Assembly (NCBI GenBank): GCA_959347315.1
Contig: OY365817.1
Coordinates: 28,987,364-29,051,363, forward strand
DNA length: 64,000 nt
From: Bimastos eiseni
Lineage: Eukaryota; Annelida; Clitellata; Crassiclitellata; Lumbricidae
Direction of reading: 5' to 3'
Part shown: piece after piece, positions 54,894 through 64,000 of the stretch
How positions within the stretch are numbered: position 1 is the stretch's first letter
Layout of the letters: every line of letters starts with the position of its first letter
Position numbers and translations under genes: made by a program
The notes under the pieces: model-generated
Told to the model about the DNA's origin: nothing
The model's database searches: none
Seen by the model: the letters and a program-made list of their open reading frames with translations, nothing else

Positions 54894-54974
54894 TGTGGCG
54901 TTCAGTGTGCATTGTTTTGTTAATTGATTAACTCCTATAGTTCTCGGTTATACCTAAATGCATACAGCGATAGT

Positions 54975-55045
54975 ACAGAGACCGCCTTTGATCAGGTCTG
55001 CTCTTCGAGCGGCGCTATATAAATTTCAGCTGAAAATTATGATTA
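54975..55045 (+). mobile_element. LINE/SINE 3' tail
   Basis: GATCAGGTCTGCTCTTCGAG then CGGCGCTATATAAATTTCAG. Confidence 0.55.
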
Positions 55046-55049
55046 TTTT

Positions 55050-55265
55050 TTGATTGTGCATATATTTTTTTCCGTTTGTTGTTATGGGTCCTTTACTTGG
55101 AATGATCTTTCTTCTTTACTAAGTTGTAAGTACCAAGCTAATGACTTACTTCTATCCATCGGCTTCTCGCTCTTTAAAGGCGTTTATTTTCCCCGGTATT
55201 CCGTGCTGAGAGCGTATCTGAATAGTTATTCTGTGAGAGGCGCTAAATAAATCTAGAGATACGAT
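55050..55265 (+). mobile_element. LINE 3' end, degenerate
   Basis: The + frame reads FTWNDLSSLLSCK then FPRYSVLRAYLNSYSVRGAK, recalling the WNxLP end. GTGAGAGGCGCTAAATAAAT follows. Directly after another tail at 54975. Confidence 0.45.
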
Positions 55266-55439
55266 GCGATGTGCGTTTACAGGCGGTTCAATAAAATACA
55301 TACTTACTTGTTAACAATTAAAAACTGAATTCTTAGCGTAATATCGATTGCAATACGATTGACCTTTTTGAAGTGTATATCGTATCGAGTCCTAGTTTAT
55401 GTTGAATGATTTAGTATAAGAGAGGGAGACTGTTTCTGA

Positions 55440-55575
55440 TAAAGCGACCAATTACGTGACTTGTTTTTAAAAGCAGTCCCAGGAACTGACCCTGACGCGC
55501 AGCCTTAGTCGGAGCGTCTTCGTTGACTTGGCCTCGGCATACATACGTTGGGGACTCCCAATTTGGCACGGTCGC
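55440..55575 (-). repeat. Repeat R2, copy 3 (tail part)
   Basis: GCAGCCTTAGTCGGAGCGTC then TTGGCCTCGGCATACATACG corresponds to 51700-51760. Confidence 0.45.
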
Positions 55576-56030
55576 CAAATGGGAAATGGGGGATGACGTT
55601 TAACTCAAGTGCGTATAAATGGCCACTGCTTGATAATGTATGCACAAGAGAGGTAGATGGTTGTAACCTCTATATTAATTTCTCTATTATTGGCATTGAT
55701 CGAATGAACCACGGAACGCTATAAGACAAGTATGCTAGGGGAGAAGTCGACCACAAGATTGTACAATGCATTATCAGCAATTCGTTACAAACCCTTTTTA
55801 CGTTTACGCTCTCGATATAAATGTGAGTGAGCGCAAAATGCCACAATTTTAAAAGTATAAATGGTGTCTTTCGGAAGCTATGAATTTCTTTGCACTGTAC
55901 TGTAAATGTGTCAAATTGTCGTCAACGGCCATTGATGTCATATGACGACGTTAAACTGTGGATTAATTAATGCCACAATATTAGCTCCATCTATATACCG
56001 CAACAAATTAGATTAAATGCTATAATATGA
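55576..56030. other. No gene recognised
   Basis: AT-rich DNA without ORFs of note. Confidence 0.4.
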
Positions 56031-56033
56031 CCT

Positions 56034-56138
56034 CCGCCACTTACTGCACTCTGTCGGTGCCAGTCCCAAGTCTGGATAAAGGAGGAGGGCAACGTTAATG
56101 ATCGCTGTTATCACACAGTGTCGTTAAACTGAAACTAC
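56034..56138 (+). repeat. Interspersed repeat R1, copy 23, near consensus
   Basis: TGCACTCTGTCGGTGCCAGT, CCCAAGTCTGGATAAAGGAG, GAGGGCAACGTTAATGATCG, CTGTTATCACACAGTGTCGT, TAAACTGAAACTAC. The best full copy for building a consensus. Confidence 0.85.
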
Positions 56139-56462
56139 TAAGACAGTATGAATGTGAGAGAGGTGTAACTTGTATTACATGTAATCTCTGCCGATCTGCC
56201 AATAACAGCTAAACAGGCTGGCATTTAAAATCCTTAAATATGTAGATTGTAGAATTTTAGGCACTCCACTTCCAATGCAATTCGTTAGAGCTGTGTTTCA
56301 TTTATGTGAGGAAATTTCCATAATTATCTGTTCTGTATATCTAGGCGAATGATGAACTGACCAACACACAAGGTAGGTAGTTCTAGCATTGATTGGCTCT
56401 ACTATCATACTTACTTACACATTTGCTGATTCACATATATACACTAACTTTCTGAGTCACTT

Positions 56463-56717
56463 ACATGCGTGTATATATATATATATATATACATACATAC
56501 TTGCGTACATACTTACCTTCCTACTTACATACCAAGAATAATTATTGCTGTAGCTTGCGTTGAGCAGAAAGTGCAGTAGGCTATATATATATAGATTAGG
56601 TTCCGTTTGCGCTGTTGTTATCACCAGAGCACAGCAACACTGGCGCCTCTGATTACCATCTTTTCATGGCTATGCTCAACCTAATTTAATTACACTTGTT
56701 TCAAATATTGAACAACA

Positions 56718-56798
<81 letters not shown>

Positions 56799-56810
56799 GA
56801 GGTGTATAGG

Positions 56811-56845
<35 letters not shown>
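56463..56845. repeat. (AT)n microsatellites
   Basis: Runs at 56466-56490, 56720-56795 (about 38 units) and 56815-56845, with short unique DNA between. Confidence 0.9.
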
Positions 56846-56849
<4 letters not shown>

Positions 56850-57532
56850 CGAACTGAAGTGTATATTTAGGCTCTACGCATTCCATCATTTGCCAAATGC
56901 GGTCGAATGCTTCTTCGTATTCTATGAAATTGATGTCTGTGAACCATTTGTCGTCAACTATCTATAGGTGATCTTTTGCACCGGATCTTATCCTATCCCG
57001 TACAGATGTCATTGACATCTGTCTGTCGATTATCGATGTCTACAACGTTTGCGTTAAAGATGTTCAGATCTTCCAAATCTCGCGTCTATAGGCTGACTTT
57101 ATTTCTTGGGACGTTTGACCCATAGAACTCGCTTGCGCCCCTCGACAACTGGGGTAGTTGCAAAAGCGATTACAGATACCGTCTCCACTCTAAAGTACGC
57201 ATCCCCTGCCTTGTCTGTCTGTATGTCTGTCTGTCAATATCTCTCTGTCTGCGTATATATGTCTGTCTATCTGTATGTCTCTCTGTGTGGTGTGGCGAAG
57301 TAACGTTGATCGTTGACTTTTTGATTGGTTGAAGGTGAGGCAGCAGATGTCGCCAGTGGTCGTCGTCTGAGTTGGTCGGTCTGTTCGTCGGTGCTTCAGT
57401 TGGATCGGCACCGCATGGGAAGAAGAACAACGAACTGAAGACTGAAGAAGACGAAGAAGTGGGCGAGAGAGAGAGAGAGAGGGACCAGGAACCAGACCAC
57501 CCCCACCCACCCACTCAACGACAAAGTACCTT

Positions 57533-57780
57533 CTTCATATATCTTCGTATACCTTCGTGTGTCTTCATATATCTTCACATATACCATCAATATACCTTTA
57601 TATATATCTTCATATGTCTTTGTATACCTTCATGTACCTTCATATAGCTTCAGGTGTCTTCACATACCTTCATATGTCTTCATATACTTTCATGTATCTT
57701 CATATACCTTCATATGTCGTCATGTACCTTCATGTATCTTCATCGATCTTCAAATACCTTCATGTATTTTCATATCATCA
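57533..57780 (+). repeat. 12-bp minisatellite (CTTCATATACCT)n
   Basis: About twenty degenerate units such as CTTCATGTATCT and CTTCATATGTCT. Confidence 0.9.
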
Positions 57781-57992
57781 GTCATAAATTATACCTTCTA
57801 CCTGTTCAGATGACATCATTTTCTGCCTGTCTGTCTGGCCGTGTGTCTGTTTATGTGTATGCCTGGGTGTCTGTTTATCTTTGCATCTGTTGTTGTCTGT
57901 GCGTCTGCAAATGAGGAACAGGAGAAAAGAGTTGAAGAAAAGGAAGGAGAGAAATAAACAGGGAAGAGGAAGACGAGAGGGTGGCGAATGAG

Positions 57993-59985
57993 GCCTCTCT
58001 CTCTCTGTCTTTATCTCTATGTATCTGTCTCTCTCTCTCTCTGTCTTTATCTCTATGTATCTGTCTCTCTCTCTGTCTTTATCTCTATGTATCTGTCTCT
58101 CTCTCTGTCTTTATCTCTATGTATCTGTCTCTCTCTCTGTCTTTATCTCTATGTATCTGTCTCTCTCTCTCTCTGTCTTTATCTCTATGTATCTGTCTCT
58201 CTCTCTGTCTTTATCTCTATGTATCTGTCTCTCTCTCTGTCTTTATCTCTATGTATCTGTCTCTCTCTCTGTCTTTATCTCTATGTATCTGTCTCTCTCT
58301 CTGTCTTTATCTCTATGTATCTGTCTCTCTCTCTGTCTTTATCTCTATGTATCTGTCTCTCTCTCTCTCTGTCTTTATCTCTATGTATCTGTCTCTCTCT
58401 CTGTCTTTATCTCTATGTATCTGTCTCTCTCTCTGTCTTTATCTCTATGTATCTGTCTCTCTCTCTGTCTTTATCTCTATGTATCTGTCTCTCTCTCTGT
58501 CTTTATCTCTATGTATCTGTCTCTCTCTCTCTCTGTCTTTATCTCTATGTATCTGTCTCTCTCTCTCTCTGTCTTTATCTCTATGTATCTGTCTCTCTCT
58601 CTGTCTTTATCTCTATGTATCTGTCTCTCTCTCTCTGTCTTTATCTCTATGTATCTGTCTCTCTCTCTGTCTTTATCTCTATGTATCTGTCTCTCTCTCT
58701 CTCTGTCTTTATCTCTATGTATCTGTCTCTCTCTCTGTCTTTATCTCTATGTATCTGTCTCTCTCTCTCTCTGTCTTTATCTCTATGTATCTGTCTCTCT
58801 CTCTGTCTTTATCTCTATGTATCTGTCTCTCTCTCTGTCTTTATCTCTATGTATCTGTCTCTCTCTCTCTCTGTCTTTATCTCTATGTATCTGTCTCTCT
58901 CTCTGTCTTTATCTCTATGTATCTGTCTCTCTCTCTGTCTTTATCTCTATGTATCTGTCTCTCTCTCTCTCTGTCTTTATCTCTATGTATCTGTCTCTCT
59001 GTCTCTCTCTCTGTCTTTATCTCTATGTATCTGTCTCTCTGTCTCTCTCTCTGTCTTTATCTCTATGTATCTGTCTCTCTGTCTCTCTCTGTCTTTATCT
59101 CTATGTATCTGTCTCTCTGTCTCTCTGTCTTTATCTCTATGTATCTGTCTCTCTCTCTGTCTTTATCTCTATGTATCTGTCTCTCTCTCTGTCTTTATCT
59201 CTATGTATCTGTCTCTCTCTCTGTCTTTATCTCTATGTATCTGTCTCTCTCTCTCTCTGTCTTTATCTCTATGTATCTGTCTGTCTCTCTCTCTGTCTTT
59301 ATCTCTATGTATCTGTCTCTCTCTCTGTCTTTATCTCTATGTATCTGTCTCTCTCTCTCTCTGTCTTTATCTCTATGTATCTGTCTCTCTCTGTCTCTGT
59401 CTCTGTCTTTATCTCTATGTATCTGTCTCTCTGTCTCTCTCTCTGTCTTTATCTCTATGTATCTGTCTCTCTGTCTCTCTCTCTGTCTTTATCTCTATGT
59501 ATCTGTCTCTCTGTCTCTCTCTGTCTTTATCTCTATGTATCTGTCTCTCTGTCTCTCTGTCTTTATCTCTATGTATCTGTCTCTCTCTCTCTCTGCTTTA
59601 TCTCTATGTATCTGTCTCTCTCTCTGTCTTTATCTCTATGTATCTGTCTCTCTCTCTCTCTGTCTTTATCTCTATGTATCTGTCTCTCTCTCTCTCTGTC
59701 TTTATCTCTATGTATCTGTCTCTCTCTGTCTCTGTCTCTGTCTTTATCTCTATGTATCTGTCTCTCTGTCTCTCTCTCTGTCTTTATCTCTATGTATCTG
59801 TCTCTCTGTCTCTCTCTCTGTCTTTATCTCTATGTATCTGTCTCTCTGTCTCTCTCTGTCTTTATCTCTATGCATCTGTCTCTCTCTCTCTCTGTCTTTA
59901 TCTCTATGTATCTGTCTCTCTGTCTCTCTCTCTGTCTTCATCTCTATGTATCTGTCTCTCTCCTTCTCTCTCTCTCTTTCTCCTC
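57993..59985 (+). repeat. ~2-kb array of ~32-38-bp units, open in three frames
   Basis: Unit GTCTTTATCTCTATGTATCT followed by GT(CT)n of variable length, mostly 12-16 bases; nearly sixty copies. The unit has no stop codon on the + strand, so three overlapping frames of about 675-690 codons exist (LSVFISMYL-type). These are not proteins. Copies are almost identical except for (CT)n length and GTCTCTCTGTCT variants in the right half. Confidence 0.95.
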
Positions 59986-60119
59986 CTGGTTCTCCTGTTA
60001 CAAAGTTATCTCCTCAGAATGTAGATCATCCTATAGGCTTTGCTAGGTAATGGTTGAACTGCTGTTGGCGTTTGGCGTCTATCAGACTAAGAGGCGCCAA
60101 TTCAGATCTGAATGATGGC

Positions 60120-60310
60120 TTATGTAGACAAACAGACAAACAGACAGACAGACAGATGGACGACGACAACAACAACAACAATATATAAATAATAATAACA
60201 GGCACTTCACCTTTGAATTCACTGAGGAATCCTTTTTATCTTGGGTAATATTAGTAACAATAGTAATAATAATAATAGTTATTTATAAATAATAATAAGT
60301 TTTTTCTATC
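60120..60310 (+). repeat. (ACAG)n, (AAC)n and (AAT)n patches
   Basis: AAACAGACAGACAGACAG, CAACAACAACAA and AATAATAAT short runs. Confidence 0.8.
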
Positions 60311-60509
60311 TTCCGGTAATGTTTTATTTTCTGATGGATCTCAGGGCAGAAAATAACAGTAAGACGATTTGAATAGACAGAGACAGGCACACAGACATGC
60401 AGAGAGATACAGACAGGCATACAGGGACAGGGACAGAGAGAAGTACACTGCTATGCAAAGGACAGAAACAGGATAGTAGACCTGTTTTTGTGTTTGCGAG
60501 ATCCTACAT

Positions 60510-60690
60510 CTCCTCCTCCTCTTTCTCCAGTTCTCAATTCCGTCTGACCTATTTCACTCTTGCTCCATTACTTCCTCTTCCCTCTCAGCTCTGTCATTTC
60601 CTCCTTCTTCTCGTCCTCCTCCTTTCTTCTTCTCTTCATCCTCCTCCTACCAATTTTTCTTCTCCCCTCCTCCTGTCAACTCTCTGTCAG
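60510..60690 (+). repeat. (CTC)n pyrimidine-rich DNA
   Basis: CTCCTCCTCCTC and TTCTTCTC units. Not coding. Confidence 0.8.
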
Positions 60691-60859
60691 TTTGAATCCA
60701 TTTGAGTGAATTTCTTTCTGTATACCAAACAACAGAAGATGGTTGAATCTCTGTCTCTCTGTATGTCTCTAGCAAGACAATTCAATTCACGTGGTGCCCT
60801 TTGGGTTCATCACAGATCTAAGTCTAATTTCCAATGTAATTAGGATGATGTCTCAATTA

Positions 60860-61000
60860 GATGCCACTGTTGCCAAGGAGTAATGCACCTTTGTTTTACA
60901 AGTCGCTTAGGACAGATTTGTATCGCAATGTTTGGGAAGTAACGCCTCCCAGTAGACTTTGTGAGGGGCTCTATATAAATGTTAAAATTAACGAATTAAT
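60860..61000 (+). mobile_element. LINE 3' end, degenerate
   Basis: The + frame LLPRSNAPLFYKSLRTDLYRN recalls the FKxxLKTxLF end of LINE ORF2. GTGAGGGGCTCTATATAAAT and an AATTAATTAATAA tail follow. Confidence 0.5.
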
Positions 61001-61584
61001 TAATAAGTTGGTTTTGCTGAATGCGGTTCGATTTGTTGGTTTTTTAGGCTGATTACAATGAGGCTTTGTTGGAAAAAAGAGAAACCAAAAGGTGAGAAAA
61101 TGATCTTTTGATGCTAGAGGCGATTGAAGCGTCGTGTTTTGGTCCCGTTTGAATGATTCTAAACTTGGATCGTGTTGTGAGCTTTTGTATCTTAAACTCT
61201 CTTCCTTCCTTCAAGGAACTACTCAAAACCGACCAATCCTCCTTGGCTTTCGAGGATTTGTAAATCTAATTGCATCTGCTCCTGGCCACTGACTATCCGC
61301 GCCTCATATTCACATTTCGGTGCGACCTTGCGTACGTTACAACTTTGGTTAACAAGTGTAATAACTTACGTGTCAGGTTTCAGGGCGTTATTGAGGCTGG
61401 GTTCGTATAAAACTTTCTGTGACCGTTTGAAATGCGGTGATTGACAGGGCTTTGATGTTCCCGGCGGTTATTGGTCTCGGTTCCCCCTTCTACCCTCGGA
61501 AAGCCTCCTACCCTCGGAGAGCTGCAGGCACTTTGACGCATTCAATTAATCGCCTATGATCAAAACAAAGGACTCCCACAGCAA

Positions 61585-61665
61585 CTATACCTAGCTACGT
61601 TTAGCGCCTTTGGGAGGTTCTTATAAGGTACTATATAAATAGCCTGATACATACATACAACTGTG
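61585..61665 (+). mobile_element. LINE/SINE 3' tail
   Basis: GTTTAGCGCCTTTGGGAGGT then AAGGTACTATATAAATAGCC and a CATACATA end. Confidence 0.5.
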
Positions 61666-61753
61666 AGACAGACAGAGAAGGAGACAGAGAGACAGTTACA
61701 GAAGTAGAGACAGACAGACTGCGTGTGTGTTTGTGTATATTTTCCAATACACA

Positions 61754-61922
61754 ATGCAGCTGACTGGTTAGATTGCTGGCCTTGTGGCATCATGTAGAGA
61801 CTCGAGTTTCGATCCTCCTGCTCCTCCTCCTCCTCCAGGAAGAGGAGGAGGAGGTGGATCGAACCCAAGCACTCTGTGTTACAGGGCAACCGCTCTAACC
61901 AATGAGAGTACCCTGTCCCACG
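61754..61922. mobile_element. Inverted pair of tRNA-like SINE heads joined by a GAG/CTC hairpin
   Basis: On + at 61754-61816: GCAGCTGACTGGTTAGATTG (A box) and GAGTTTCGATCC (B box). On minus at 61922-61856: ACTCTCATTGGTTAGAGCGG and GGGTTCGATCC. The B-box ends meet in a stem: GATCC(TCC)n on the left and (GGA)nGTGGATC on the right, with a two- to four-base loop. Confidence 0.7.
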
Positions 61923-62054
61923 GTTTAACCGATTCTGCCTCAGTTCTTTTGAGAATCATTTGATTATAATCTGCCATCTCATTATGTGTTTAGGTTGCTG
62001 TTGATATGACTAAAAGTGTGCAAGGTACATCGATACCTACGGTGTACGGCTTTC

Positions 62055-62200
62055 TCTCTCCCTAAGTCTGTCTCTCTCTCTGTCTGTCTGTCTGTGTCTG
62101 TCTCTCTCTCTGTCTCTCTCTGTCTCTCTCCCCCTTGCTCTCCGTCTCTGTCTGTGTCTGTCTGTCTCTCTGTCTGTCTGTCTCTTTCTCACTCTCTCTC
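62055..62200 (+). repeat. (CTCTGT)n low-complexity DNA
   Basis: CTGTCTCTCTCTCTGTCTGT and related units. Confidence 0.9.
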
Positions 62201-62394
62201 TTTAGACATATTGTATATTAGTTTTACTCTCTATACATCTGTCGTTTATTACCTTGTTTTTAATTGGTTCCCAAGATAGTTAGTTGCTGGCAATTAATCT
62301 TTGTAGAGAATGAGCGACGAATCAAAGCGAACGATTCCGTGTATAACAAATCCTTTGGCTATGCAGTGAGTAGTCAACCGTTGCTACGCATGCG

Positions 62395-62465
62395 CATTCA
62401 TTCATTCAGTCATTCATTCAGTCATTCTTTTGTTTATTCGTCTGTTCATTTCGTCACTCATTCAT
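62395..62465 (+). repeat. (ATTC)n microsatellite, degenerate
   Basis: CATTCATTCAGTCATTCATT and related units. Confidence 0.85.
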
Positions 62466-62469
62466 TAAG

Positions 62470-63610
62470 GCACCGATTCAGTCATTAATTCTACTGCATT
62501 TTTATTGCTGTCCTTTTCGCGATTTGATTTGCGGTGCCTCCAAACGGTTATCGAGAATGGCGCTAAAGGAATGGTCAACTGCGATAAAAAATGGACAAAG
62601 CATTGAGAGCATCGTTTAGAGATCTTTCGTTGCATTTATCTCACAATCAGAGATCTTGAGATTCGGAGGATCTTATTCCCAGGAGGTTTTCCCTACGAGA
62701 TAAGAGTTCCAGAGAGTCTGGTGTGTTGGAAACTATATTTCCTATGAACATAGCTTGAAAATGTAGCATTATGTTCCATGTTTTATTTAGAATCACTTTG
62801 TTCCGCTATTTGTTCCGTTTACTGGAACAATAACAGCCGTATAATTGTCGATTTTTTCACGATTGTTTCCGGGATAAGGATTGATGTCGGTGGTTGTTAG
62901 CGTTTGTTGATAGCGTTGTTTGTCGGTTATATAAACACAGTTAGGCCACGCTCGCTTTCGTTGCAATGTCGTCTTTTGACCTGACCGGATTCCAGAACGT
63001 ATTTGCTTAACTCAACTCTCGACAGTTACTATGGTGAGATCTTAGTGAGATCATTATCCTGAGTGATAGCGCGAATACCTCCGGCGATAAACAATTCAAG
63101 GCATTCGCAACTCATCGTAGTAATAACCACATAACCAAATATTTTTGTTCATCCCATTAGTGTTAGAATTGAGTCATCATATAAATAAAAAGAATAATTT
63201 CACTTCTGCCTAGCCAGAGGAGGCATTTGGAAGTTTTGAACATGTGTTATAATGAGCCTGTAGGGTTAATGTATTTTAAGGACCTTCAAGATTCAAATCT
63301 CTGAAAAATAGCGAACCGAACACGAGAAGGCACGGGACGTACACGTTGACCCGTATATCTAGGAGTCATTCGGTGCACACGTAAGCCAGGACTATTCCAA
63401 CTCCTTTTCCGAATTTCAACGGATCGTTTGAATTCTTAATCCGAGGAGATTTTTCAGAGCCACCCTGCAGCGGCGTTTCCACGTAGCACTGCAATGGGAG
63501 AGACCTTATCAGACGCAGATTTCTAGCGGAGGCTGGACATTCGGTCGGTGGTCAGCAGCGGGCAGTGACCGATTGACCGATGCCTGGGTTGTCGTGTATT
63601 GATTGGAGAC
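62470..63610. other. Mostly unassigned; possible promoter near 62928
   Basis: TATATAAA at 62928-62935 precedes GC-richer DNA and a 14-codon ORF (MSSFDLTGFQNVFA, from 62966) with a possible donor GAAC|GTATTT. A LINE-tail block (TTTTTGTTCATCCCATTAGT) lies near 63140. A first exon is possible but weakly supported. Confidence 0.25.
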
Positions 63611-63615
63611 GAGTC

Positions 63616-63678
63616 ATGATATTAAAATTCGTTTTGTTGTTTACTGCGACTCTGACCCGGTTCTTGCATCCCACGGAA
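63616..63678 (+). CDS. Candidate signal-peptide first exon
   Basis: ATG at 63616 opens MILKFVLLFTATLTRFLHPTE and reaches a good donor GAA|GTGAGC at 63679; unspliced, the frame stops eight codons later. The hydrophobic core FVLLFTATL suits a signal peptide. The remainder of the gene would lie beyond the window, so this cannot be tested here. Confidence 0.25.
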
Positions 63679-63868
63679 GTGAGCTCGGATGAGGGCGTCA
63701 CGTGACTCCTGTCGCATGAGGCGACCTATTAACCCTCATCGTGGAACTTCTCGTATGATCATGTAATGACTTTGTGGCGATTTTAGCCTCATGACGTATG
63801 ATTGCCATCTCTATATTACGGTTATGACAGGAAAAACCGTTTTGATGAGAGCCAAGAGGGGATGGTGG

Positions 63869-63921
63869 TTGTAATAATGATAATAATAATTGTAATGATA
63901 ATAATAGCAATAATAATAATG
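63869..63921. repeat. (AAT)n-rich patch
   Basis: AATAATGATAATAATAATTG and similar near the window end. Confidence 0.8.
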
Positions 63922-64000
63922 ATCATAAAACCAATTATTAATGCAAGTAATGATCAAATTGACACTTCAGCGTTGTAATAATTGATTAAAATAAATATAA

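Noticed and set aside
54214..54912. 232-codon Arg/Glu/Gly minus-strand frame resembling an RS-type protein
   Set aside because: Low-complexity CTC/TTC array; no non-repetitive part except a short end.
57981..60050. Open frames of 675-689 codons on the + strand
   Set aside because: Three frames are open at once because the repeat unit lacks stops; the peptides are pure repeat translations.

Overview
This is animal nuclear DNA, most likely from a marine invertebrate; the phylum cannot be fixed from this window. The evidence is spliced protein-coding genes with GT-AG introns, LINE 3' ends of the CR1/L2/RTE/jockey type, tRNA-derived SINEs, a hAT-type MITE with 8-bp target duplications, and very abundant microsatellites. 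Nothing looks bacterial, phage-like or organellar. Most long open frames are translations of simple repeats and were not called as genes.

Layout. (1) About 1-3.4 kb: no confident gene; a hairpin pair, a low-confidence minus-strand ORF, LINE/SINE tails and the first copies of an interspersed ~100-bp repeat. (2) 3.4-8.6 kb: the best gene, a four-exon transcription factor on the + strand. It has an N-terminal ULD-like and CUTL-like region as in SATB/Dve (CMP/compass) proteins, then two atypical homeodomains. The first lacks the usual Asn51 and the second is a K50 type with a long helix 1-2 insertion. There are no CUT domains, which points to the Dve/Cmp branch. Intron 1 carries a large inverted-repeat element, a LINE fragment and three perfect CRE octamers. 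(3) 8.7-16 kb: AT-rich intergenic DNA, a 23-24-bp minisatellite, a tRNA-derived SINE and a triplicated LINE-tail unit. (4) 16.05-16.38 kb, minus: a probable small secreted cysteine-rich protein. (5) 16.4-43 kb: repeats dominate, including a perfect 58-bp palindrome, a fold-back element, an exact 40-bp minisatellite, an AAT tail array, a 255-bp TIR element, and a 5'-truncated frameshifted LINE lying between two CATA arrays. (6) 43.4-45.6 kb, minus: a probable two-exon C2H2 zinc-finger gene. Its intron holds a minisatellite split by an intact hAT MITE, plus a LINE 3' end. (7) 45.6-64 kb: mostly repeats, including a ~2-kb array of ~32-38-bp units that is open in all three + frames, an inverted pair of tRNA-like SINE heads, and weak hints of a first exon near the right end.

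The genes are not an operon and show no shared pathway. Two encode likely nuclear regulators and one a likely secreted peptide. The rest of the window records transposon insertion and microsatellite growth, including about two dozen copies of one ~100-bp repeat in both orientations. Family assignments rest on motif recognition by eye; no database search was run.
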